From positions 229,235-293,234 of the forward strand of contig JAKUCV010006724.1 in NCBI GenBank assembly GCA_028386065.3: 64,000 nucleotides of DNA, read 5' to 3'. The notes under the pieces were generated by a model. That model did no database searches, was not told the DNA's origin, and saw nothing but the letters and a program-made list of their open reading frames with translations. The DNA is from Turnera subulata. Its lineage: Eukaryota; Streptophyta; Magnoliopsida; Malpighiales; Passifloraceae. A program made the position numbers and the translations under genes. Below are positions 12,201-21,371 of the stretch, in pieces (within the stretch, counting starts at the first letter, position 1; every line of letters begins with the position of its first letter).

Positions 12201-13596
12201 AGTACATCATGACTCAGAAGGAGCTTAACCTGCGACAAAGACGTTGGGTTGAGTTGCTTAATGATTATGATTGTACTATCAAGTATCTCCCAGGAAAGGC
12301 TAATGTCGTAGCTGATGCTTTGAGTCGGAGACAATCAGATGACGCCTCTATTAGTTACTCGATGTTTTCACTTATCGAGTTAAGGAAGTTGGGAGTTGAC
12401 TTGACAGTGGATGAAACAGGTGCTTTACTAGCACACATGAGTGTCAAGTCTAACCTAAGAGGATGGATAGTGGAGTTACAAGATGGAGATCCCAACCTAG
12501 TCAAGCTAAAGGAAGGAGTAAGGAGTGGAAAAGAAGACAAGTTTCGTATAGCTGATGATGGAGCACTGATGATTGGGAAACGGGTATGTGTACCTAATGT
12601 CAGTAATCTGCGTAGTCAGATCCTGGAAGAAGGTCATATGACGCCGTATGCGATGCATCCTAGAAGCACCAAGATGTATCAGAACTTGAAGAGTCATTTC
12701 TGGTGGCCTCGGATGAAGAAGGACGTAGCAAAGTATGTCGCAAGATGCATTAGTTGCCAGCAGGTGAAAGCCGAACATCAGGCTCCAGCAGGCAAGATGA
12801 GATCATTGACAGTACCGGAGTGGAAGTGGGAGATGATCACCATGGATTTTGTGATTGGTTTACCGATGACTCGGAGGCAGCATGATGCTATTTGGGTCAT
12901 CGTTGACCGATTAAAAAAATCGGCTCATTTTTCTTCCTATCTGCCAGACTGATACCATGGACACATTGGCGGGTAAGTATGTTGCTGAGATTGTGAGGCT
13001 ACATGGGATTCCAAAGTCCATAGTCTCAGACAGAGATCCCAGATTCACATCACGTTTTTGGAAGAGTTTACAAGCAACGCTAGGAACCAAGTTGAGTTTC
13101 AGTACCGCTTTTCAACCTCAGACAGATGGACAGTCTGAGAGAACTATCCAAACACTGGAGGACATGTTGAGGGCTTGTGCACTTAACTTCAGTGGGAGTT
13201 GGGATAAGTACCTACCCTTGGCAGAGTTTGCATATAACAACGGCTACCATTCCAGCATTGGTATGCCACCTTTTGAGGCTCTCTATGGAAGGAAGTGTAG
13301 AAGTCCGGTATGTTAGGACGAGGAAGGTATGAGATTGATCATTGGACCGGAGCTAGTCCAACAGACAGTGGACAAGATTCAGACGATGAGACAGTGCATG
13401 AGAGCTGCTCAGGATTGGCAGAAGAGCTATGCCGACAAACACCGACGCGAGATGGAGTATAACGTTGGTGAGAAGGTTTTTCTCAGAGTTGCACCCTGGA
13501 AAGGAGTGATCGGGTTCGGCAAGAGAGGAAAGTTGAGTCCAAGGTATATCGGGCCATATGAGATCGTTGAAAGGATCGGACCTTTGGCTTACAAGT
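9293..13596 (+). pseudogene. Chromoviral gag-pol polyprotein, broken
   Basis: One gag-pol frame starts at ATG 9293. The gag core is at about 9590-9900, the CCHC knuckle CFECNELGHCRYAC at 10247-10288, and the protease at about 10545 with D-P-G-A-T-H-S-F in place of the usual D-S/T-G-A. RT starts near 11150, with FIDDIL as the YVDD-box equivalent at about 11552-11569. RNase H is at about 11990-12330. The integrase has its HHCC finger at about 12640-12770, catalytic D near 12843 and 13030, E near 13137, and the GPY/F module LSPRYIGPYEIVERIG near 13540. Stops lie at 9908-9910, 11153-11155 and 13314-13316, all in frame and all TAG. A frameshift lies near 12950, between the first integrase D and the next block. 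The frame then ends abruptly at the foreign insert. No functional product is expected. Confidence 0.9.
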
Positions 13597-16147
13597 TTTC
13601 AATCCATGCCCGAAATTCAGTAAATCGGGATTGCCATTTTGATGGTGGAATGTCATCAATAGTAAACCAGGGTCCCGCCGCTGGCTTAGGAGGTGGATCA
13701 AATAAATCAACCATTGGAGTATCTGTAGAAGTCTGAGTATGGCCTTGAGTAGACTGGGCCGTATCTTGAGCTTGGCCATATCCCGGAGGATCATCAGGGA
13801 CTTCCTCAACATGAGGTTGAGTGGATGATGTTGCCGTAGCCATACAGAGTTGAGTAATATCAGCCTGTTCATCTTCAGAGGACCAAACTTCAGAGACTTC
13901 TTCTGAATCTTCAGAGGATTGAGTTTCCTGTTCTGACTTGGGTTCTGGTATGGGTGATATTGTGGAAGAAATAGCATACTGGGACATATGCCGTTTCCCT
14001 GCTTGTTTGGAAGAAATGGTTTCTGAACTGTGTTCCTCAGAACTTTCAGAGGAGGAATGAAGCCTTGATGAGGTTTTAACTCCGAAAGTTGCAGTGTGAG
14101 ATGGAGGAACTGTTCCAAAAACTAGAGGAGGAAAAGGGGGTACATGTGGTTGTTGAGGTTGTAATGGGTCAAAGAAAGGGAATTGGGAAGGTGTCGGTTG
14201 AGATTGATATTGTGGAGGTGTAAACAAGGGTGAAGGTGCGGATTGAATAGGTGATGGCTGTGACGACTGCTTTCTTTTTTGTCGTTCAATCTCTCGCTGT
14301 TGAGCTCGCTCAACTTCTCGTTGGCGAATCTTAACAAAATCATCCAGATCCTTACGAAGTCGTTTTAATTCAGCATCCTTACTACTTCGTTCTGGATCAT
14401 GAATCAATCTTCTGGTGCGATTGATTTCTTTGAGTTCTGCTTCAAGGGTTAGAATCTTTAAATTGAGCCGTTTTTCTGTAGCTAACAGATCGGCTACAAT
14501 GGCATCAACTTTTTGCTCTGTGCGAGACGTGATCTGAACCACTTGAGAGAGTTTCTCAGAGATTTCTTTGGACTGATGATGATGAGCCTTAGAGGCTTGA
14601 GATTGCCAATTAAGGACTTGTTCGACCTGAGAAAGAGAAGGTCGGTGTCCATCAGGTTGGACTGTCTGTGGGGGAATCACAAAAGGTCTGGCCGAAATTT
14701 TGGTGGATGGATCTGTGGATGGAGTGAGGGGAGGAAATTCTGCTTCAGAAAACATCATGCAAGTCTGAAGTGGAAGTGAGGGTTCCTTTTTTGGTTTTGC
14801 CTCAAGTGAACAAGAAGAATAACCTTCTTTGGCCAACAAGTTTAATGCTTTTGCATAGACTGGGAGAGGTGGTGGAGGACTTAGCTGACAAGGACCGATC
14901 CAAGGAGCATCAGGATCATCTGGTCCAGGTCGTTTGTGCCTCAGTTGTCGACAAGAAGTAGAATATCTTCTCTTAGGCTTCGGAGGAACGAGGGGAACTG
15001 CTTCCAAATCTTCTTCAGATAACTCACCACAATTGCAACCTGGTTCACACATGGTCGGATCTATATCCCAGACAAAATGACCATTGACATGGGATGCATA
15101 GACGTGTGATCCATCAGGGTGGAAATATGCCACTGGAATCTTCTTTTCTTTAGGTGTTGGAACTGGGACTATCATACAGGAATGATAGAAAGAGGAGGAG
15201 GAAGAAGACGACTCAGATGTTCCATATGTCATCTTCACAGTTCCATCTATCTGCTTCTGAAAAGAAGGCTCAAGAAATTGTACCGGTTGTTCATTTCGTT
15301 GTAGCTTTTCATAATTAGTTAGCCATTCCCGTGGGATTAGCTTTTCCAATTCTTCACGAGGAAGCTGCCGTGGTGGTTGGACAATAGTAGGGACAGATTC
15401 AGTATCAGCATAGATAAACAAAGGATCTGTCGAAACTCCAGGAAAACTGAGATTGATAGCATGGTCTTGCAGACGATATACTATCTGATGATGCAGGGTT
15501 GCAGCTATGGAGGAAGAAGTCTGTTCAGCACCAAATAGTTGTAGCTGAATCTTCATGGCTCTTGGTAGGTTTTCATCCAGTAAAGACATATTGAAATTCG
15601 GGAAGAAAGTGAGCACAATACTTCCGGAATTCAAAGTAGTCAATACTGTTCCGATCACAGCATGCTCATAATTCAGGTATCGAGTATCCAACAACGAAAG
15701 CCTCGCCGTAACTGGTAGACCTTGTCGTCCATGATAGGAGAGAACAAGTCTGATCGCTCCAAGGTGGAGATGAGAATATCCCTGTTTTATCCATTGAGAG
15801 ATAAAGGAGGAAGGGATTTCTAAAGTCACATATTGCTCAGCAGGGGTTGCCTTCAAGACACAGTGATTCATCTTGGAGGACTGGATGTATTCTTTGACAA
15901 CAGGACGTCGAGAAGAGATCAAAGTTTTGATAGCTCGAGAGATGGAGCCTTTTTTAAAGACTGTATAAGGATTAACCAAAGGAAGAGTTGAATCCTCAAT
16001 CTTGACTTCTTCTGGAACATGGGTAATTTCCACTAAGTGATCTATTTTGTGAGAATGGGTTCGTCTGACTGATTCAGGAAGAGAAATAGGTGAGAAGGAG
16101 GTAAGTGTTTGTGGTATGGGATTAAGGGTCTCCTGGGTGTCACTCAT
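13589..16147 (-). pseudogene. Caulimovirid ORF1 N-terminal part: movement protein plus coiled coil, truncated
   Basis: An 852-codon open frame with ATG at 16147. Residues of about 60-245 have the pattern of the caulimovirid 30K movement protein, which moves virus between cells through plasmodesmata; the LLDTRY motif is at about 152. A Ser-rich stretch and a Cys cluster (CEPGCNC, about 370) follow, then a proline-rich part, a strong charged coiled coil of about 530-650, and a Pro/Gln/Ser-rich tail. The last residues fit the region before the coat protein of petuvirus-like polyproteins. The stop codon is supplied by retrotransposon sequence at the left junction, so the C-terminus is artificial. 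The frame is open over 2.5 kb, which suggests a fairly recent insertion. A host gene is unlikely given the leader and primer site. Confidence 0.75.
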
Positions 16148-16375
16148 AGTTGTTAAGGGTTCTTCTCTTACTCTTCTTAAGGAACAATAGTATTTCTTAC
16201 TCCCTCTTCAGGAACTCTGGTACTATCCCCGAGTTCAAAAGAGACTACCGAACAAGGTAATAGATATTTGGTACGTGGCGTTGTGCACAAGCTCTGCCTA
16301 CCCAACCAGGTGGGGATCGACAAGGTATGAGTTTCCAGCCTATATACCAAATATCCATTCCCAAGTATCCGTATG

Positions 16376-16387
16376 GCTCCGCTACCA
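16376..16387 (-). other. Primer-binding site of the caulimovirid fragment
   Basis: The minus strand reads TGGTAGCGGAGCCATA, in the leader about 240 bases before the ATG, as in plant pararetroviruses. The first 12 bases equal the sites of the chromovirus and the TRIM. The usual caulimovirid site is TGGTATCAGAGC. Confidence 0.65.
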
Positions 16388-16608
16388 AGAGGCGCCGGGA
16401 GCTCCAAACTCTATGAAACCGCTCATGGTGAGTAAAGAAGGATCCACTCTTGGTGGCAATCGGAACTCAAACCCCTTTTGCGATTTCATAAAGATGGAGA
16501 CCGTAGCATCAGGATAGAAGAAGAAGAGAGTAATAGGACTATTGTCCTAGAGAATTTCAGAGAAGAGAGAGAGATTTAGAGAGACATGATGTATAAAACA
16601 CACAAGTT

Positions 16609-16614
16609 TTTATT
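16609..16614 (-). terminator. AATAAA poly(A) signal just inside the caulimovirid transcript
   Basis: The minus strand reads AATAAA about 45 bases after the TATA box, so roughly 15-20 bases after the expected transcription start. In caulimovirids a poly(A) signal near the start is bypassed on the first pass and used on the second. The spacing here is short. Confidence 0.45.
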
Positions 16615-16656
16615 GATAATGGGAGTTCTGATCTGCCCTTTCATGTTTACATGGCC

Positions 16657-16668
16657 CCTTTATATAGG
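16657..16668 (-). promoter_or_regulatory. TATA box of the caulimovirid promoter
   Basis: The minus strand reads CCTATATAAAGG, a near-consensus plant TATA box. About 270 bases downstream lies the primer site, and the open frame follows. Upstream viral promoter sequence is nearly absent because the junction is only about 40 bases away. Confidence 0.6.
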
Positions 16669-16705
16669 CAGGAGCATTTAGAAAAAGACGAAAAAAGGAT
16701 GATGG

Positions 16706-16907
16706 ATCAGATCCTAGTCACATCGTGGCCCCAGTGGATGTTGAGGTGGCAGAGGATCTTACCCACACAGAAGTACCGGAGCAGATTCTTGCTCGAGAAA
16801 TGCGACAGTTGCGGAACCGTACCATTCCTATGGTAAAGATCAAGTGGAGTAAGCATTCCGCTAACGAGTCTACATGGGAAGTCGAAGAACATATGCGGTC
16901 CCAGTGA
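16706..16907 (+). pseudogene. Chromoviral integrase tail with chromodomain-like end
   Basis: After the viral insert the retrotransposon frame resumes with DPSHIV (the stretch after the HVS-type motif) and continues to VKIKWSKHSANESTWEVEE, a chromodomain-type ending, with TGA at 16905-16907. It belongs to the polyprotein that starts at 9293. Confidence 0.75.
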
Positions 16908-16928
16908 ATTTCGGAGACGAAATTCTTT

Positions 16929-16942
16929 TAAGGGGGGTAGAC
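16929..16942 (+). other. Polypurine tract of the chromovirus
   Basis: TAAGGGGGGTAGAC stands directly before the TG of the 3' LTR, about 20 bases after the end of the coding frame. Confidence 0.75.
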
Positions 16943-19222
16943 TGTAACAGCCCGGATAAAATTTAAATTTTTACCGGGACTGTAAAAGGCTTTGTACAGT
17001 AATTTACCATATGAAATTAATCTTAGGTATTTATTTCAAGGTAAATTATGCATTGGATTCCAAAATTGTCTCTTGTCCCACCCTCCAGATTTTTCTGCGG
17101 ATTTTACGGACCAGAATTGATATTTTTCGGGTCTAGGAATCTTCAGAAAAATCGAGTTTAACCTTGTAGAAACGGACCAGAAATAAAGTTAAGGGGATAT
17201 ATATGTTATTTCCTGGTCCGGACAGCACACGCTCAATTATGTAGGCAGACCTGCATAATTGAGGCGGCTCAAATAATGCGGGCTGCGCTGCATTTTGTGG
17301 AATTCTTGCCACCTTCTCCTGTGACACCAACACCATGCATGCCTATATAAACCTGTGTCCTTCTGTCTGCAAAACATAGAAAACCCCAGTTTCCACCCAG
17401 TTTTCACTTTTCATATATACTACTAGCTATACATATATATAAAAGAAAAGAAACAAAACATAGGCTGCTAAGACGATAAAGGTTGCCACCTTCAAACACC
17501 ATCACCTTACCTTCTACCATTTCCTTTTCTCTCCCATGCATAAACACCACCACTATCATCAACTTTTGCTCTACGACAAGCAACCCCACTAGGACGTGCT
17601 TCTTTCCAGTGTCACCTTGGTCATCAGTTCGTTCCATCACAATCATTTGCAATACAGCCAAAGTCTTTCGAAAGGTAAGTTGGCAGATTAAGGATGAAGA
17701 CAATATGTGGGCTTGGCTTTTAGGCCAAAAATTTTGGCCTGGGTCATTTGATTTGGGCATTAAAACGTGTAGTGTTGTGGGCTTGGGGCTATTATTTTGG
17801 GCTCAAAATAAAAGTTGGGCCTAGAAATAATATAATAATATATATCTATATAATATTGTATCTGGGAAATATTATTTTTTTTTGGTAAAGGATATATATA
17901 ATTTTGGGAAGGAATATTTCTGTAATAATTATACCGGAATATTAACCAGGTACGGTTAACGAAATAATAGTCATATGCATATCATATTTACTGTGCATTC
18001 CTGTGACTATATGTTTGTTATTAATCATATATAGGAACTGATAACGTGAACGAGCACGAAGAACCAGAACCGGTAGACGAGTTTCCCGAGGAATATATCG
18101 GCTAAGGTGAGAATAAGTAGATATTTATATACTGTCGTAGTACCAAGTTGTTGTTGTGTTATATGCTTGAATAATTCCTTGTGGCTGTGAATGGTTGTTG
18201 TGAGATGAATTTAATTAATATTTGTTGCCGTTGATGTTGCTGAATTGATGCTACTGTTGATGTTATTGATAATGTTGGTATTAGTAGGTTATTATTGTTG
18301 TTGTTGACTGTGAAAATTGTGAGAGTAGAGTCCCGAGGGTACTAGTTGAATAAGCTTGTATTATCCAGATGAGCGGAGAGGCTGTGAGCCTGCTCGGGAT
18401 AATGAGAGAATGGAGGATAATAGAAATTAAGTAACTAGAAATAATAAAACTGGATAAACTTAGAAATCTAGTAAATCACAGTTAAATGTGGAAATAGCCA
18501 GATGGTAGTCTTATTTTTATGGTGCTGGGGGAGAGTGTGCTTGGGGTCTGCTCCCTGTCTGTACCGATTTTTATTTTAGGCGCTAGGGGAGAGTGTGCTT
18601 GGGGTCTGCTCCCTGTCTGTGCCAGTTATACGTGGAGGTACCAGGACGGGGTCCACGGGCTAGCTAGCTCGACTACCAGGCGACGACCATCATTTAACTA
18701 GTGATAGGGGCTCTGATAATAAAATTGGTATAGCGTGTCTAGAATCACAGTGTATTATTTAGGGTTCGTGTGAACCTTAGTTTATTGCAGTTGATGTGAC
18801 TTGGATTAATTACGGTTGTTTGTATATGTATGTTTGCTTATGGATTTTACCCGGTGAGCACTTCGGACTCACCCCTCGCCTGCGTGACCTGGTCGCGTAG
18901 TTTGATTGTGCGTAGCTCAGGTACGTTCGAGGCAAGCTGTGGCGCACCCTCTGCCAGGCCCGGATCCATCCTGCGTTGCATCATGTTTATACTGTTGTCT
19001 ATTGCTGTGTTGTATTAAAACTTCCGCTGCTTGCATTTTCTTTCTTGATTCGGTTGTTTGTTGTAATAATGTTTCCGTGTCGGGACAAGTACTGTTGTTG
19101 TATTATGTACTTTTACTGTATTAATACTGTTGGTTGTGATATTTACCACTGTGGTTACTGTAATAGTATGTGGTCCCACGTGTTTACTGTGTATAACGGT
19201 AAATACAGATCGGGGCATTTCA
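16943..19222 (+). repeat. 3' LTR of the chromovirus
   Basis: It begins TGTAACAGCCCGG and ends GGGGCATTTCA. It aligns with 6892-9175 throughout, with scattered substitutions and a few short indels (for example near 17830 and 17920). Confidence 0.9.
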
Positions 19223-19224
19223 TC

Positions 19225-19719
19225 TGTGACACCCGGGGTCTATGAGCGCGGGAAGTGTACGCCGGTGTCGGGATGAGCATGGACAAGGAGCGGCTTCTGG
19301 CAGGCTTCTAGACGGAGGGGCACAGGAATGAATCGAATCCACACCGGAATAGGAGAGATCCTGAGACTGTATTGGGATGGGGCTGCACAGTTGGGGCGAT
19401 TTCATAATTATACGGGTATGGGACTGTATAATTAAGAATAGCTCAAATGAAGTGATTTCTAGGTTGTACAGGTATGGGACTGCACAATCGAGAATAGCTT
19501 AAACGGTTTGATGGGTACTAACTATATCAACAAGGTGCACCTACCTTTTCGGTGCTCATTCTAGAAAAAACTCCAAAGTTAAACGTGCTTGACTTGGAGC
19601 AATTCTAGGATGGGTGACCTCCTGGGAAGTTTTCCCCGGAAACGTGCGAGTGAGGACAAAGCATGTTGGAAAGGTCCCGTGTTGGTCTGTAGTGACAGTC
19701 GGCAAGCCGGGACGTTACA
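19225..19719 (+). repeat. Left LTR of the TRIM
   Basis: TG...CA termini. It differs from the right LTR at a small number of positions, including a 4-base difference near 19341 and one near 19567. Confidence 0.8.
19569..19630 (+). promoter_or_regulatory. 5S rRNA-derived segment with internal pol III promoter, left LTR
   Basis: The stretch starts AACTCC, continues with AAGTTAAACGTGCTTG (the A box; 5S has AGTTAAGCGTGCTTG), then TAGGAT (intermediate element) and GGGTGACCTCCTGGGAAGT (C box). Order and spacing follow plant 5S rRNA, so RNA polymerase III could start here. It is not a functional 5S gene: the first third is strongly diverged and no T-run terminator follows at the usual place. Confidence 0.75.
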
Positions 19720-19721
19720 GT

Positions 19722-19733
19722 TGGTAGCGGAGC
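19722..19733 (+). other. Primer-binding site of the TRIM
   Basis: TGGTAGCGGAGC stands two bases after the left LTR. It is the same 12 bases as in the chromovirus and the caulimovirid fragment. Confidence 0.75.
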
Positions 19734-19794
19734 TCCAGAACTCCCCCAGTACGGTGCAGGGTTTGGGGACGAACCTAGCGGAAGCTGGCGGGCC

Positions 19795-20285
19795 TGTGAC
19801 ACCCGGGGTGTATGAGGGCGGGAAGTGTACGCCGGTGCCGGGATGAGCATGGACAAGGAGCGGCTTCTAGCAGGCTTCTAGACGGAGGGGCACAAGAATG
19901 AACCGAATCCACGGAATAGGAGAGATCCTGAGACTGTGTAGGGATGGGGCTGCACAGTTGGGGCGATTTCATAATTATACGGGTATGGGACTGTATAATT
20001 AAGAATAGCTCAAATGAAGTGATTTCGAGGTTGTATAGGTATGGGACTGCACAATCGAGAATAGCTTAAACGGTTTGATGGGTACTAACTATATCAACAA
20101 GGTGCACCTACCTTTTTGGTGCTCATTCTAGAAAAATTCCAAAGTTAAACGTGCTTGACTTGGAGCAATTCTAGGATGGGTGACCTCCTGGGAAGTTTTC
20201 CCCAGAAACGTGCGAGTGAGGACAAAGCATGTTGGAAAGGTCCCGTGTTGGTCTGTAGTGACAGTCGACAAGCCGGAATGTTACA
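19795..20285 (+). repeat. Right LTR of the TRIM
   Basis: Same termini and content as 19225-19719. It ends GTTACA before gattc. Confidence 0.8.
20135..20196 (+). promoter_or_regulatory. 5S rRNA-derived segment with internal pol III promoter, right LTR
   Basis: Second copy of the segment at 19569-19630. A-box, intermediate element and C-box bases are unchanged between the two LTRs. Confidence 0.75.
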
Positions 20286-21371
20286 GATTCTAAAAAAAAT
20301 TTACAATAGTACTAATAAAAAAATTTTAAACTTTCCAATACTAAATTAGAAAAATATGAAGTATATTTATTTAAAACTTAAAACATCATAGTTAATTGAA
20401 ATTTGGAATAGAGCTAGCAAAAATTTTCAATTTAGCATGTCAAATTTATATATCATTTTTTAAAAAAAATTGAGATAGTTACAAATATTATAAAAGTAAA
20501 GTAGAATAAAATAATTCCTTAATTTTCAATCTTGATTTATCGTGCTCAAATTAATTTTAAATTATTATACAATTGTGGAGTATATAGATAGTAGAGTAAA
20601 ACTATTGATTTGAACTATAACCATTGCATACATAATAAGCCTCAAAACTAAATATAAGTATAAAAATGAGGCTTCTTAAATTAAAACCCAAAACCAACCG
20701 TTACATACATAACAGACCTTGAAAGTCGAAACCACTACACTAGTTATACCTAGTAACTAAACATAGACGTGGCGGATGAGTTTTAGGAACGATGAAAGCC
20801 ATACTAAACTTAGTAAAGATTTTGTTTCCAATTAGGACTTTTTTTTAATATAAAAAGGAGACTTAATACTAGACATAATACTAGACATTGTGAATCATAA
20901 ATCACTATGTAACATTATTACCACTATTACACATCATCTTTATTCATAACTCATAAGTGTAAAAGAATGATGGAGAAATACATATATGTCCACTTTTCAT
21001 CCTTTTATTAAGCATCATTTATTTTTTTTGGTACATTAAGCAACATTTATTTGAATGTGTGTATATATTTTTGTAGTATAGTTGGTTTAGTTCATTTTCA
21101 CTAATCTATAATTGCCGACTTCCCTTTTTATTAACCTAGGTCATCATGCTTAACAAAACTACCAAAATCACCCATCTAAATTTGACATCAGTTGGCACGT
21201 GGTGATGTCATCACAAGAAATCGTCATGCGACGATCTTTCTAAGATTGGACTCACCAATTTATAATTGCTCAGTTAAAAAAAATAATAATAACATGCCTA
21301 GTACTAGGGATATATATCGTAAGTTAATTACTTGATTAATCCACCATAACTAAACTTGGATGGTTTGAAGA
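20286..21371. other. AT-rich intergenic stretch, nothing recognised
   Basis: No open frame of interest, no terminal repeats and no tRNA-like boxes that I can support. The last five bases, gaaga, recur after the solo LTR at 24239. Confidence 0.5.

Larger units (their letters stand above)
13597..16705 (-). mobile_element. Endogenous caulimovirid fragment (petuvirus/florendovirus-like) inserted in the chromovirus
   Basis: Retrotransposon integrase sequence stops at about 13597 and its C-terminal tail resumes at about 16706 in the expected reading sense. Between them lies a minus-strand unit. Reading it 5' to 3', it has a TATA box, an AATAAA signal, a leader, a tRNA primer site and a long open frame that begins with a 30K-type viral movement domain. 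This is the 5' part of a plant pararetrovirus genome. The coat protein zinc knuckle, protease, RT and RNase H regions are all missing, so the copy is a truncated relic. I see no target duplication, which fits integration by end joining. Junctions are estimated to within about 10-20 bases. Confidence 0.75.
6892..19222 (+). mobile_element. Full-length Ty3/gypsy chromovirus (Tekay/Del-like), inactivated and interrupted
   Basis: Two LTRs of about 2.28 kb (6892-9175 and 16943-19222) flank a primer site, gag, protease, RT, RNase H, integrase, a C-terminal chromodomain-like tail and a polypurine tract, all in plus orientation and in Ty3/gypsy order. The coding frame is broken by three TAG codons and one frameshift. 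A caulimovirid fragment of about 3.1 kb separates the integrase tail from its last codons. LTR to LTR I count about a dozen differences in the first 450 bases, so the insertion is older than the gag-protease element at the left. Flanking 5 bases are gactc on the left. On the right the LTR end is followed after two bases by a TRIM, and gattc stands after the TRIM. Confidence 0.9.
19225..20285 (+). mobile_element. TRIM retroelement of Cassandra type, LTRs carrying 5S rRNA-derived sequence
   Basis: Two LTRs of 495 and 491 bases (19225-19719 and 19795-20285) start TGTGACACCCGGGG and end GTTACA. They enclose only 75 bases, which start with a primer site and end with a G-rich stretch that can serve as polypurine tract. 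There is no coding sequence. Each LTR has a segment that closely follows the 3' two thirds of plant 5S rRNA, including GGATGGGTGACCTCC. TRIMs with 5S-derived promoters are known as Cassandra. These LTRs are longer than the few hundred bases usual for that family. The element starts two bases after the chromovirus LTR. No clear target duplication is seen (left tcatc, right gattc). Confidence 0.8.

Noticed and set aside
13589..16147. 852-codon frame as a host gene
   Set aside because: It lies inside a retrotransposon integrase, starts with a movement-protein domain and is preceded by a viral-type leader and primer site.
19569..19630. A genuine 5S rRNA gene
   Set aside because: Only the inner promoter part matches well, it lies in an LTR present twice, and no terminator follows.
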